This document shows positions 19,527 through 30,180 of a stretch of DNA of 64,000 bases, piece by piece. The notes beneath the pieces are model-generated. The model saw only the letters and a list, made by a program, of their open reading frames with translations, ran no database searches and was not told where the DNA came from. The translations under genes were made by a program, and so were the position numbers. Source of the DNA: Corynebacterium gallinarum (GTDB taxonomy: Bacteria > Actinomycetota > Actinomycetes > Mycobacteriales > Mycobacteriaceae); the NCBI RefSeq assembly GCF_014837045.1, contig NZ_JACSPR010000009.1, positions 54,299-118,298 of the forward strand. The letters are read 5' to 3'. Every line of letters starts with the position of its first letter. The first letter of the stretch is position 1.

Positions 19527-19555
19527 AGTATACCCCCTGGGGTATGCTCGCCCAA
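19527..19555 (-). promoter_or_regulatory. Promoter with second CsoR/CstR-type operator
   Basis: On the minus strand -35 TTGGGC (plus 19550-19555) is followed after 17 nt by a perfect-looking -10 TATACT (19527-19532). The palindrome ATACCCC-CT-GGGGTAT (19530-19545) covers the spacer and the first bases of the -10. It has the same 7-2-7 arms as the site at 2884-2899, 16.6 kb away. Confidence 0.82.
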
Positions 19556-19606
19556 GAGACTGTGAGTAGCTTCACCCACACACCGTCAACCACCTTACGC
19601 CGGGGA

Positions 19607-19969
19607 TCAGGCCCTGTCCGCGGCCCTGCCCGCCAGGTAGGTGGCATAACTCAGTATCACTACCTCCACCGCCAGACCGACCAGACCTGCCACGATGCCC
19701 CAGGCCCCGCCGAGTTGCCACTGCATCACCACGGCCCCCACAACCGTCAGGGCAGCCACCCACCACAACCACCCCAGCACCGGCAACGCAGCGGCATGCC
19801 CTGCGTACCAGGCCTCCGGCGAACGGGTGGTTCGACGGGTTCGGATGCCCACCCCGCCGTTGTGGGGAAGCCGTCCATCCGCGGCAGCCCGCGTCACCCC
19901 GATGCACAGGGCAGCAAGCATCACCACGGAGAACAACAACGGGACGAGGCCGACAGCCTCCTCACTCAT
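19607..19969 (-). CDS. SdpI/YhfL-family small membrane protein
   Basis: 120 aa with three hydrophobic segments (about 8-27, 60-80, 88-112). The central D-G-R-L-P-H-N-x2-V-G-I-R-T-R-R-T segment and W..G..AA are the signature of the SdpI/YhfL family, which in Bacillus gives immunity to the SdpC toxin. It follows rmlA by 3 nt and is likely the last gene of the rml operon. No toxin gene is nearby, so a general envelope role is as likely as immunity. Confidence 0.75.
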   Translation of the reverse strand: MSEEAVGLVPLLFSVVMLAALCIGVTRAAADGRLPHNGGVGIRTRRTTRSPEAWYAGHAAALPVLGWLWWVAALTVVGAVVMQWQLGGAWGIVAGLVGLAVEVVILSYATYLAGRAADRA

Positions 19970-19972
19970 GAT

Positions 19973-20839
19973 CTAGCGATCCCCCGCAGCCCGCAGCAGG
20001 TAGTGGCCGTACCCGGATTTCTTCAGACCTTCGCCCAGTGCCACCAGCTCCTCCGCGCTGATGAACCCTTCCCGGTAGGCTGCGACCTCAGGTGAGCCGA
20101 TGATGTTGCCGGTGCGTTTTTGCAGCACCTCCACATATGCAGATGCCTCACTCATGGAGTCAATGGTGCCGGTGTCCAGCCACACGTCACCGCGGTCCAG
20201 GCGTTGGACGTTCAGGGCGCCGGCCTGCAGGTAGGCCTCGTTGACGGAGGTGATCTCCAGCTCGCCACGCTCAGACGGTTCGATGGATTTGGCGATCTCC
20301 ACCACCCGGTTGTCGTAGAAGTACAGGCCCACCACCGCGAAGTTGGACTTCGGCTCCACCGGCTTTTCCTCAATCGACACCGCACGGTTATCCGCGTCGA
20401 ATTCCACCACGCCGTAGCGCTCCGGGTCGGAGACCTCGTAGGCGAACACGATGCCACCATCGGGATCGGAGCATTCCTTGAGCGCGCGACCGAGTTGGGC
20501 GCCGTCGAAGATGTTGTCGCCAAGCACGAGTGCCACATCGTCGTCGCCGATGAAGTCCTCGCCGATGATGAATGCCTGCGCCAGGCCATCAGGGGAGGGC
20601 TGCACGGCGTAGCTGAGCGAAATACCCCAGTGGGTGCCGTCGCCAAGCAGGCGCTCAAACGCAGGGCGGTCTTCTGGGGTGGTGATGATGAGGATCTCGC
20701 GGATACCGGCCTGGATCAGCGTGGTCAGGGGATAGTAGACCATCGGTTTGTCATAGATCGGCATCAGCTGCTTGGAGATGGCCTTGGTGATCGGATACAG
20801 GCGCGTGCCGGACCCACCGGCGAGAATAATGCCCTTCAT
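19973..20839 (-). CDS. rmlA: Glucose-1-phosphate thymidylyltransferase
   Basis: 288 aa, normal length. The nucleotide-binding signature [11 protein letters not shown] and the [16 protein letters not shown] block are at the N-terminus; the metal-binding V-L-G-D-N region is near 110. It makes dTDP-glucose, the first step to dTDP-L-rhamnose. Its start lies 1 nt after the stop of rmlCD. dTDP-rhamnose is needed for the rhamnose linker between peptidoglycan and arabinogalactan, so this operon is expected to be essential. Confidence 0.95.
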   Translation of the reverse strand: MKGIILAGGSGTRLYPITKAISKQLMPIYDKPMVYYPLTTLIQAGIREILIITTPEDRPAFERLLGDGTHWGISLSYAVQPSPDGLAQAFIIGEDFIGDDDVALVLGDNIFDGAQLGRALKECSDPDGGIVFAYEVSDPERYGVVEFDADNRAVSIEEKPVEPKSNFAVVGLYFYDNRVVEIAKSIEPSERGELEITSVNEAYLQAGALNVQRLDRGDVWLDTGTIDSMSEASAYVEVLQKRTGNIIGSPEVAAYREGFISAEELVALGEGLKKSGYGHYLLRAAGDR

Positions 20840-20840
20840 C

Positions 20841-22202
20841 TTATAGCTCCTTCAAGTAATCAGCCAGACGATCGCGCCAATCCGGCGCGGTGAACCCAGC
20901 AGCACTCAGCTTGCTCAGGTCCAGCCGCGAGTTCAGTGGGCGCGGTGCGGCCCCCTGCTTATCGACGAAATACTCCGCCGTACTCACACCTGTGACATCC
21001 TCGGGGTTGCGGAAGATCATACGTGCGATATCAGCCCAGGACGCAGGCGCACCGGAGTTACTCAGGTTGTAGGTGCCAAAGGGCGCCTGGGTATCCAGCA
21101 GGTGTTTGATGCCGGCGGCAATATCTTCAGTGAAGCTCAGTCGGCCGATCTGGTCATCCACCACCGACGGCTTGATGCCGCGCTCATCCAGGGACTTCAT
21201 GGTGCGCACGAAATTGTTGCCCTCGCCGATGACCCAGCTGGTGCGCACCACATAATGCCGCGGTGCGGTGGACGCTGCGATGTCACCGGCGGCCTTGGTC
21301 TGGCCGTAGACACTTAAGGGGGATAGTGGCGCATCCTCGGTGTATTCACCATTGGCGGTGCCATCGAAGACGTAGTCGGAGGAGATATGCACCAGGGTGA
21401 GGTTGTTCTCCCGTGCCACCGTGGCGAGGTTGGCCACCGCCTGGGCGTTGATGGCCCAGGCTGCGGCGCGGCCGTCATCTTCGGCCTTATCCACTGCCGT
21501 GTAAGCGGCGGCGTTGATGATGGCGGAGTACTGCTTCCAAGGGCGATCCAGTGGGCCCGTGATATCGAGTTCCTCACGGCCGACGAATTCGGCCGTCGGG
21601 AACACCGCCCGTAGGGCGGTGCCCAACTGACCAGCAGCGCCGGTGATCAGAACCTTGCGGGAGGGCAGGGGGGAGGCGTCGATAAGCGCGGGGTGGTTCT
21701 TGTCCTTGTCGGAGATCTCGGTGATCGGCAGGGGCCAGTCGATCATGTCGAGGTTGACGTTGGCGTAGTGCGCGTTAGGCGACCAGTGGTCATTGACCAG
21801 GTAGGTGTAGAGCGTGTTGTCCTCGAGCGCCTGGAAACCGTTGGCCACCCCGCGCGGGACGTAGACGCCGACATCCGGGGTGATCTCCTGAGTGACCACC
21901 GCACCAAAGGTGGGGGATCCCTCACGCAGATCGCACCACGCGCCGAAGACGCGGCCGGTGCCCACGGAAACGAACTTGTCCCAGGGCTCGGCGTGCAGAC
22001 CACGGGTGGTGCCGGCAGTCGCGTTGAAGCTCATATTGTTTTGCACCGGTCCGAAATCCGGTAGGCCCATGCTGGTCATCTTGTTGCGTTGCCAGTTTTC
22101 CTTGAACCAGCCGCGGTTATCGCCGTGGACGGGGAAATCGAAGATCAGCAGGCCCTCGATGGCGGTGTCGCGCAGGGTGAGTTCCTTATTGAATGAGGTC
22201 AT
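20841..22202 (-). CDS. rmlCD: Fused dTDP-4-dehydrorhamnose 3,5-epimerase / dTDP-4-dehydrorhamnose reductase
   Basis: 453 aa. Residues 1-180 are an RmlC cupin (T-R-G-L-H with the catalytic His, D-x5-S-P-T-F-G, Y-L-V-N-D). Residues 184-453 are an RmlD reductase with [16 protein letters not shown] and Y-G-Q-T-K. The fusion lets the last two steps of dTDP-rhamnose synthesis occur on one chain. The order rmlB-rmlCD-rmlA with 3-nt and 1-nt gaps indicates one transcript. Confidence 0.94.
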   Translation of the reverse strand: MTSFNKELTLRDTAIEGLLIFDFPVHGDNRGWFKENWQRNKMTSMGLPDFGPVQNNMSFNATAGTTRGLHAEPWDKFVSVGTGRVFGAWCDLREGSPTFGAVVTQEITPDVGVYVPRGVANGFQALEDNTLYTYLVNDHWSPNAHYANVNLDMIDWPLPITEISDKDKNHPALIDASPLPSRKVLITGAAGQLGTALRAVFPTAEFVGREELDITGPLDRPWKQYSAIINAAAYTAVDKAEDDGRAAAWAINAQAVANLATVARENNLTLVHISSDYVFDGTANGEYTEDAPLSPLSVYGQTKAAGDIAASTAPRHYVVRTSWVIGEGNNFVRTMKSLDERGIKPSVVDDQIGRLSFTEDIAAGIKHLLDTQAPFGTYNLSNSGAPASWADIARMIFRNPEDVTGVSTAEYFVDKQGAAPRPLNSRLDLSKLSAAGFTAPDWRDRLADYLKEL

Positions 22203-22205
22203 GGG

Positions 22206-23657
<1,452 letters not shown>

Positions 23658-24434
23658 ATGACAACCTTGCCAGACCCCCCGACCCCTGGTTCCTCCTATG
23701 GGTCTCCAGAGCATAAGGCGGAACAGTCCCCTTGGCATGCCGGTAGTCAACTTCCAGCTCCGGATAGTCATGACAGGGATGATGACGCACCGCGGAATGA
23801 GGTGCAGTCACCTTCTCCGGAATGGGAGCAGGAGCCCCCGGAACCGTCGGTACAGGAGAGCACCCCTGTTGAGAAACCGGAAGCTGGGACGTCCACCTGG
23901 GCAACCGGAGGACACGCGCGTCAACCTGTGGATACGCCCATCGTGCCTACTGAGGCCCTCATTGACGCACTCCGTGACCGGTCGCATCTGGAGGAAACCA
24001 TCTCCACGTTGAGTCGAGTCGTGGAAACCCTGGAGCAGCGTGTCTCCGAGCTGCAGGGGGACCAGGTCCAGGCTCTTTTCACGCCCCCTGCCCAGGCCAT
24101 TATCACCGTAGTGGCGCAGATCGACCGGTGGGTCCGTACACCGGCATCCCTGGTGAACGTGGATGAAGAGGCAGAGAGCAAATTGACACAGGGCCTTGAG
24201 TATCTGGCAGACCAGCTCGTTGATGCGCTCGCCTCGCTGGGACTCAGTCCAGTCCCGGTCGAGGTCGGACAGCCCTTCGATAGATCTATTCACAAGGTGG
24301 TCGCTGTCGAAGACACCGGGGATGAGTCCGCAGATCGCCAGGTTATCGCTGTTCAGCAGCGTGGGTTTCTCTATCCGAAGCAGAAGCGAGCGGCCTTTCC
24401 AGCCCATGTGGTGGTGCTCAAATACAAGCCCTGA
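23658..24434 (+). CDS. GrpE-like nucleotide-exchange factor with long disordered N-terminus
   Basis: 258 aa from ATG 23658; an earlier ATG at 23634 would add 8 residues. Residues 1-100 are rich in P, E, S and D and look disordered. Residues about 108-140 are predicted coiled coil (LEETISTLSRVVETLEQ). Residues about 150-258 follow the GrpE pattern: a two-helix segment, P-V-P-V-E-V-G-Q-P-F-D-R-S-I-H (about 198-212), and a beta domain ending in QQRGFLYPKQK and A-H-V-V-V-L-K. The next gene is an Hsp70, which supports a dedicated exchange-factor role. It is too diverged to be the housekeeping GrpE. Confidence 0.75.
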   Translation: MTTLPDPPTPGSSYGSPEHKAEQSPWHAGSQLPAPDSHDRDDDAPRNEVQSPSPEWEQEPPEPSVQESTPVEKPEAGTSTWATGGHARQPVDTPIVPTEALIDALRDRSHLEETISTLSRVVETLEQRVSELQGDQVQALFTPPAQAIITVVAQIDRWVRTPASLVNVDEEAESKLTQGLEYLADQLVDALASLGLSPVPVEVGQPFDRSIHKVVAVEDTGDESADRQVIAVQQRGFLYPKQKRAAFPAHVVVLKYKP

Positions 24435-24504
24435 GCTTGAGGATCAGACAAACATCATTAAACGCTAGAAGCCATACATGGGAACCCGTGTGAAGGAGAA
24501 AAAC

Positions 24505-26112
24505 ATGAGCAAGGTATTCGGTATCGATCTCGGCACCACCTATTCAGCCATCGCACATATCACCGATTCTGACACGGTCGAAATCATTGACAATGCTGAC
24601 GGTCAGAGCACCACTCCGTCCGTCGTATTTTTTGAAGATGCAACAAACGTCGTGGTGGGAGCAACTGCTAAGCAGGGTGCGAAGTTCAACCCTGAGCAGA
24701 CCGTGTCTCTGATCAAACGCGAAATGGGTCGGAAGGGTCCCGAGGTGGAACGCCAGTTCTTCGGCAACACATATACCCCGGAATCCATCTCTGCGATCAT
24801 CCTGCGTGAGTTGATCGAAAATGCAATGGAGGAGGTGGATACAGACTCGAAAAAGGCAGTAATCACTGTCCCGGCCTACTTCGGACTGAATGAAAAGAAT
24901 TCCACCAAACTCGCGGGTGAGATTGCGGGTATTGACGTGATCGATATTGTTTCCGAACCTGTGGCAGCTGCGGTTGCTGAGGGATTTGATTTCACACGGG
25001 AAGAAACTGTCCTTGTCTATGACCTGGGTGGTGGCACCTTCGACTGCACCATCATGACCTTCAGCCCTGATGAGGGTATCCGGGTGAAGGCTGTTGATGG
25101 TGACAGAACATTGGGAGGCGCTGATTGGGATAAGGCGCTCTATGATTTCGTCCTCGATCAGTTCTGGGAGGCATGCGCCTCTCAGTTGGGAGATGAGTAC
25201 CCCGAAGATGATGTCGCCTTTGTTCAGGAACTCCAGAACGCCGCTGAGAACGCCAAGATCAGCCTGACCAAGAAGACGAAGGTCCGCGTCCCCTGTGCTT
25301 ATGCAGGCGCCTCCACGCTCGTCGAGGTCACTCAGGAGGATTTCGAGCGTGCGACTCGCCATCTTCTCGACCGAACCCTGGAGTGCGTTGATCGCACTCT
25401 TGCTCTGGGGAACAAGAATTTCCCTGGCCTCAAGGTGGATAAGTACCTCCTGGTCGGTGGCTCTTCCCGCATGCCTCAGGTGGCTGACGCGCTCACCGAG
25501 AAATACGGTTGGACACTTCAAAAGACGCACTTTGACCACGCGGTTGCCAAGGGAGCAGCCATGATTGGGCAGGGAATCGTGGAGGTACCCGCTGGAGACA
25601 ACGGCCTGCCCGATAAGCAGGAGGGGCCCAGGGAGCTGCTGCTTCCCGGCCATGGCCAGGCTGGAACCATGACCATTCAGAATCTACTGTCCAAGGCCGT
25701 GGGCGTTAAGTTCAGTAACGAGGATGGCTCCCAATACATCGGACACCTCATCGAGCAGAACACCCCACTGCCCGCAGAGGGCTCTGTGAAGGCGTCCACC
25801 CTCGGCGATAGTGTGCAGAGTCTTCCCGTTCACCTTTTCGAACAAAAGGGTGAGGTCCCCAGTGAAGAACTCGGCGCGAATGTGGAGATCACCCCGGAAA
25901 GCGGCGCCATTTTCACTGACCTTCCCAACCTACCCAAGGGGTCACCCATCCACATGACCATGAAAGTCGACGCTTCAGGCCTTCTTCATTTCGAGGGTTA
26001 TGAACCGTCGACCGACCAGTACCTGCGTTTGGAGATTGAGGTGTCCACCATGCAGCGGGAAGAAGTGGAGAGAGCGAAAGAAGTTGTCTCGAGCCTGACC
26101 CGGAATGAGTAG
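24505..26112 (+). CDS. Hsp70/DnaK-like chaperone paralogue, short form
   Basis: 535 aa from ATG 24505, with AAGGAG 6 nt upstream; an earlier in-frame ATG at 24478 has no such site. The ATPase domain is complete: phosphate 1 loop IDLGTTYS (7-14), PAYFGLNEKNST, DLGGGTFD (173-180) and VGGSSRMP (317-324). A beta-rich region follows, but the helical lid of DnaK is largely missing (535 versus about 610 residues). Paired with a GrpE-like protein and no DnaJ; it appears to be a specialised Hsp70 serving the GTPase genes downstream. Confidence 0.92.
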   Translation: MSKVFGIDLGTTYSAIAHITDSDTVEIIDNADGQSTTPSVVFFEDATNVVVGATAKQGAKFNPEQTVSLIKREMGRKGPEVERQFFGNTYTPESISAIILRELIENAMEEVDTDSKKAVITVPAYFGLNEKNSTKLAGEIAGIDVIDIVSEPVAAAVAEGFDFTREETVLVYDLGGGTFDCTIMTFSPDEGIRVKAVDGDRTLGGADWDKALYDFVLDQFWEACASQLGDEYPEDDVAFVQELQNAAENAKISLTKKTKVRVPCAYAGASTLVEVTQEDFERATRHLLDRTLECVDRTLALGNKNFPGLKVDKYLLVGGSSRMPQVADALTEKYGWTLQKTHFDHAVAKGAAMIGQGIVEVPAGDNGLPDKQEGPRELLLPGHGQAGTMTIQNLLSKAVGVKFSNEDGSQYIGHLIEQNTPLPAEGSVKASTLGDSVQSLPVHLFEQKGEVPSEELGANVEITPESGAIFTDLPNLPKGSPIHMTMKVDASGLLHFEGYEPSTDQYLRLEIEVSTMQREEVERAKEVVSSLTRNE

Positions 26113-26227
26113 AACCGCGTGTTCTTGCTTACCCAGCAGTAATAACGTCGCGATGTAGCGGGGTGGTGGTCATGGGAATAACCGCATCCGCACATGTGTA
26201 ACAATCACATGAGAGAGGTTCGAAAAG

Positions 26228-28972
26228 ATGGCGAAGACTCAAGAGGAGTTCAGGAAGACCTTCGCTACCCGGCACCTGCGTCAATTCGAACCTTCCACAA
26301 AACAGGGGTTGCAACTGGCTGTCCTTCTCGATCGCCTGGAAGAAAACAACTGGGACTTCAGCGGTGACCTCCAGAAAGCGTTATCCGGTTTCAACCTGGC
26401 CCAACTTTTCTGGGTCACCGCGGACATGGATAAGGATCAGGTCAGTACGCAGCTGATGTGGGTCGACATGGCGTTGAATAACTCCCAAAACCCACTTCCG
26501 GTGCGCGTCAAAGGTTTGAAGGACAGGCTGAAGGCATCTCGCGGTGGTGAATGGTCTGATGAACTGGTCAATCTGATTATGAGCCAGGCTCAGACTACCG
26601 GGCAGGAGATACTCGATCGCCTGCTTGACAGGGCCAGGAAAGAAGCAGATGGACTCGGTGTTTTTCCACGCGCTCGATTGGAGGAATTGAGGGCCACGTA
26701 CGCCGAAGGCTACGCATCTGAGGACGTGGAGGCGCATTTCAACGCGTCCGGTCTGAAGGTGGTGGAACCGTATTCCCCCCTGCCGGGGGACGTTCCCCCC
26801 TGGTTCCACCGCATGATGAACCAGGATCTCAATATGCTCAGTTTGATCGCTTTGGTCTTCTTTGATCAAAAGACCATCCCGAAGATCCCGGTACTGGAAC
26901 GGTGCACTCTCTCCCGGGATCAGCTCGCGGAAGCAAAAGACCGGGTCAATAAGGGACACGGCACGGGCATCCATACCGATCAGATTCCCGCTTCAATCGA
27001 TCTGATCATGCGGGAATACCCTACTGATGAGAAACTCAGGGATCTTCTGAGGCTGTCACTTCAGAACGTAGCGGCCAAACGGCTCGCGGGCTTGTCAACG
27101 CCGGTAGAAGCACGGGATGACCTCGTCGATCGCGGTGTCGAGATCACAGATGCTTCCCGCATCGTGCTAGCCTTGATCTCGGAGAGTGTTCCTGGAAAAA
27201 GTTCGGAACCCACCTGGGGCATGGTGCTCGCAGCTCTGGCCGGTGGAAGGCTCCGCGAAGCTCGTCAGCTTGCGGATCAAGTGGAAAGTGCCTCAGCTAA
27301 ACCGGAGGATGATTCTGAGCGGGGCAAAGCACTCGACCGTTTGAATGAACACGAACAAAAGGTTGCTTCTCTGGTTGAGGATTACCATCGAGCGTTCGAT
27401 GGGGGTGATGTGCACACAGCACTTACCGCGTTGAAGGACGCTGAGCGGCTGTGCACTGATGACCCGGACCTGCAACGGATGGTCACCCAGCTTCCACCGG
27501 GGCCTCCGCGGAATGTCTCGGCGCAGGTTTTGTCTGACCACAAGGCCGTGCAGCTGAGCTGGTCTGCAGGGATCAATACCCGAGACTCCACGCAGCACCA
27601 GGTGTCATTGCAGGTCGGTGACGTGCCTGAGGGCACCACTAACGGTACCGTGTTGGCGTCCAGGACAACCGAATTCTCTTTTCTGGCACCCGTGACAGAG
27701 GTAGGTGAAACCCTCCATTTTGGTGTGTCAAGTACAAACGGTGGTGGATGGTCCGCGCCGTCGTGGGTAGAGGTGGTTGTTGCGCCCCCGGTGAGTAACG
27801 TCCGGGTAGTCGCCGAGGAAACCGCCGTCAATCTGACGTGGGAAGCACATCCCGCTGTCACGGCAGTGCGGGTGAGTTATTCCGGCGCAGGAACGGAAAA
27901 GAAGGTGACATCACCACAGACTCAGGGAATAACAATCTCTGACCTGCAACATAGCGAATCCTATCGCTTTGTTCTCACAGCTGAGTACACCTCACGGAAA
28001 GGCGGGACCTTCCGCTCTGAGCCGGTTTCCCTCACCGCGGTACCACGTGGGCGGGCACGTCCAGTCAAACAGCTGACACACGATTTTGGCCGGGGACCAG
28101 GTGGTCAGAGTGAATTATCGCTCTATTGGTCGACGTTGCGTGGATACGATATCTATATCTACGCCCTGGCTCACAAGTGTCCCTACGGTTTCGGCGAGCG
28201 GGTCCCTCTGGAGGATCTTAAAAAGCATGGCACGAGGATGACGGGCACTGCACTTCAGCGGGGCACAGTGGAAGGGTTGAAGGCGACCCCGAAATCCGGT
28301 GAGCATATCTACGTCCCTGTGACTATCGACGGCACCGTCGGTGTTATAGGTCAATCCACAACGATCGGTTTCACGCCGTCTTTGACCAATGTGGCCTTTA
28401 AACGCCTGGGTAACACCGCTCTCATTTCCTGGGAGTGGCCGCAGGGGGTAAATGATGTGGAAGCTAAGTGGTCTGGACCGCACAAGGGACAACGCATGAT
28501 CTCGCGTACTGAATACCAGAAGGAAGGGGGGTTACGGATAGATGTGGGAGCCACCGCCTCACGCCTGACCTTGAGCGCTGTTGCCTTCGGTGAGGACACC
28601 ATGTGGATGTCCCAGGAGAAACTCATCAGCATTCCCGCGATCGACCAGGTGGTGACTTATGTGACAGCGGTTTCCCGCAATTGGCGCAACAGACCGAAAC
28701 ATGTGGACTTCTGCTTCTCGGTGTCCCCGGCATCCGCCGGTTTGTCCTTCACCTTCATACCGGTGTTGGGGGTGGGGCAGTACCCTCCGGCGCATCCCAC
28801 TGTGAACGGTGCGATCGCCTTGGATCCGGTCCGGGTGAAAATGCAGGAGGCCTCGGAGCAGGGGGCGAATACCCGTGCACATGTTCGTGTATCACTCGAC
28901 GGCCGGGGTGAGTTTCGTTGGGTTCGTGCCTTCACCGAAGACAGCGGCGTGCTGTTGGAAAATAGAGATTAG
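26228..28972 (+). CDS. 914-aa protein with fibronectin type III-like domains
   Basis: I do not recognise the N-terminal half (1-420): helical, no membrane segment, with heptad-like stretches around 340-400. From about 422 to 607 two FN3-like modules follow (P-P-G-P-P-R-N-V-S-A start, V-Q-L-S-W, V-N-L-T-W, E-S-Y-R-F-V-L-T-A-E-Y). A possible third lies near 716-785 (A-L-I-S-W-E-W). No signal peptide, so FN3 modules would be cytoplasmic. It sits between the Hsp70 and the first zinc-ribbon GTPase, all on one strand, with a ribosome site GAGAGAGG. It is a candidate scaffold or Hsp70 client/adaptor; this is inference. Confidence 0.8.
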   Translation: MAKTQEEFRKTFATRHLRQFEPSTKQGLQLAVLLDRLEENNWDFSGDLQKALSGFNLAQLFWVTADMDKDQVSTQLMWVDMALNNSQNPLPVRVKGLKDRLKASRGGEWSDELVNLIMSQAQTTGQEILDRLLDRARKEADGLGVFPRARLEELRATYAEGYASEDVEAHFNASGLKVVEPYSPLPGDVPPWFHRMMNQDLNMLSLIALVFFDQKTIPKIPVLERCTLSRDQLAEAKDRVNKGHGTGIHTDQIPASIDLIMREYPTDEKLRDLLRLSLQNVAAKRLAGLSTPVEARDDLVDRGVEITDASRIVLALISESVPGKSSEPTWGMVLAALAGGRLREARQLADQVESASAKPEDDSERGKALDRLNEHEQKVASLVEDYHRAFDGGDVHTALTALKDAERLCTDDPDLQRMVTQLPPGPPRNVSAQVLSDHKAVQLSWSAGINTRDSTQHQVSLQVGDVPEGTTNGTVLASRTTEFSFLAPVTEVGETLHFGVSSTNGGGWSAPSWVEVVVAPPVSNVRVVAEETAVNLTWEAHPAVTAVRVSYSGAGTEKKVTSPQTQGITISDLQHSESYRFVLTAEYTSRKGGTFRSEPVSLTAVPRGRARPVKQLTHDFGRGPGGQSELSLYWSTLRGYDIYIYALAHKCPYGFGERVPLEDLKKHGTRMTGTALQRGTVEGLKATPKSGEHIYVPVTIDGTVGVIGQSTTIGFTPSLTNVAFKRLGNTALISWEWPQGVNDVEAKWSGPHKGQRMISRTEYQKEGGLRIDVGATASRLTLSAVAFGEDTMWMSQEKLISIPAIDQVVTYVTAVSRNWRNRPKHVDFCFSVSPASAGLSFTFIPVLGVGQYPPAHPTVNGAIALDPVRVKMQEASEQGANTRAHVRVSLDGRGEFRWVRAFTEDSGVLLENRD

Positions 28973-28986
28973 ACAGGAATGCCGTC

Positions 28987-30144
28987 ATGGGTCTAAAAGA
29001 TCTGTTCAAGAAAAGTACCGTCAATTGCCCCTACTGCTACACAGAAACCTCCCTGGATGACTGTGTGTACCGGTGTGCGGGAATTCCGGCCCCGGGTATG
29101 CCTGCCTGCGAGCCACAGCCCGATGAAGTGCGGGAGCGCTTCTCAGATCCCAGGCGGTACCTCCCGTTTAGCGTGCCGAAGAATAAGAATGGCAAGAAAG
29201 CCACCTGCTCGTACTGCGGTGGTCCCTGTTTCACCAGGCTGTTCTCTTGTTGTCATTCCCCGGTCCCCGCCAACTTCTCCGCGGACAGCACGCTCATGGG
29301 GCTGGTTGGTGCACGGGCAGCGGGTAAGACCGTGTTGCTGACGGTGTTGAATACTGAATTCAGCAATACGGTCGGTCCCCGCTTCCGAGCCTCAATTGCC
29401 AATATCTCGGACAACATGAACATGACCGATGAGTTGAGTCAGTGGCGCGAACAGATGAATCAGGGCGGTGGGCTCCCGGGAAGTACGAACCGTGGCAAAA
29501 AGATTCCGTACATCTACGAATGGCGGTATCTGGATCGATCGAAGAGCGCCATCTTCAGCTTCTACGACACTGCCGGCGAATCGCTGGCCAGCGTCGCGGA
29601 TGCTCGTGACATGCAGTACCTCGCGGCTACCGACAGCCTGGTGTTGCTGTTGAACCCCTTTGCTTTTCCAGCGGTTCAACATAAAGCTCGGGAACGTGGC
29701 ATCGGTGATATCGAGTTGGTCAATCCGGAGCAGATCCTGATCAACCTGACACAGGTCCTTCAGGCACATGAAAGGACCGGTAAGAACAAGAAAATCAAGA
29801 AACCACTGGCGATAGCGGTGGCGAAAATGGATGCTTTTGCCGAGGAGATTTCCCCCAACTCTCCGCTGTTGCAGGAATCCTCCAAGGAACCGTTTCTGTC
29901 TCAGGAGGAATCCCTCAGAGTCCACAACGAGGTGGGAGCGAAAATCGTGGAATGGGGTGGAGGGGCCTTCCTCGATCATCTCGAAGCGTATTACGACAAC
30001 TATCGTCTTTTCAGTCTCTCCGCTCTGGGCAATGAACCGGATTATGCGACAGCCACGGCGAGCCAGCTCGGTGTCACACCGATTCGCGTGGCCGAGCCCT
30101 TTCTCTGGCTCATGTCTCTTACACGGTTCGTACCCACCAAATAG
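28987..30144 (+). CDS. Zinc-ribbon GTPase of the double-GTPase 2 (TRAFAC) type
   Basis: 385 aa. Residues 14-90 hold two cysteine clusters: C14-x2-C17 with C26 and C30, then C74-x2-C77 with C81, C88, C89. The GTPase core has P-loop GARAAGKT (108-115), a G3-like DTAGE (194-198) and a G4-like A-K-M-D (279-282). Domain order and motif spelling resemble the 'double-GTPase 2' family described from comparative genomics. Gap to the FN3 gene is 14 nt and to the next gene 36 nt, so they are likely one operon. Confidence 0.82.
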   Translation: MGLKDLFKKSTVNCPYCYTETSLDDCVYRCAGIPAPGMPACEPQPDEVRERFSDPRRYLPFSVPKNKNGKKATCSYCGGPCFTRLFSCCHSPVPANFSADSTLMGLVGARAAGKTVLLTVLNTEFSNTVGPRFRASIANISDNMNMTDELSQWREQMNQGGGLPGSTNRGKKIPYIYEWRYLDRSKSAIFSFYDTAGESLASVADARDMQYLAATDSLVLLLNPFAFPAVQHKARERGIGDIELVNPEQILINLTQVLQAHERTGKNKKIKKPLAIAVAKMDAFAEEISPNSPLLQESSKEPFLSQEESLRVHNEVGAKIVEWGGGAFLDHLEAYYDNYRLFSLSALGNEPDYATATASQLGVTPIRVAEPFLWLMSLTRFVPTK

Positions 30145-30180
30145 GCCTCTAACCCAAGATATGAGAGTAGTGATGAGGGC

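Noticed and set aside
19607..19969. SdpI-like protein as half of a toxin-immunity pair
   Set aside because: No SdpC-like or other toxin gene lies near it; it follows rmlA in the rml operon.
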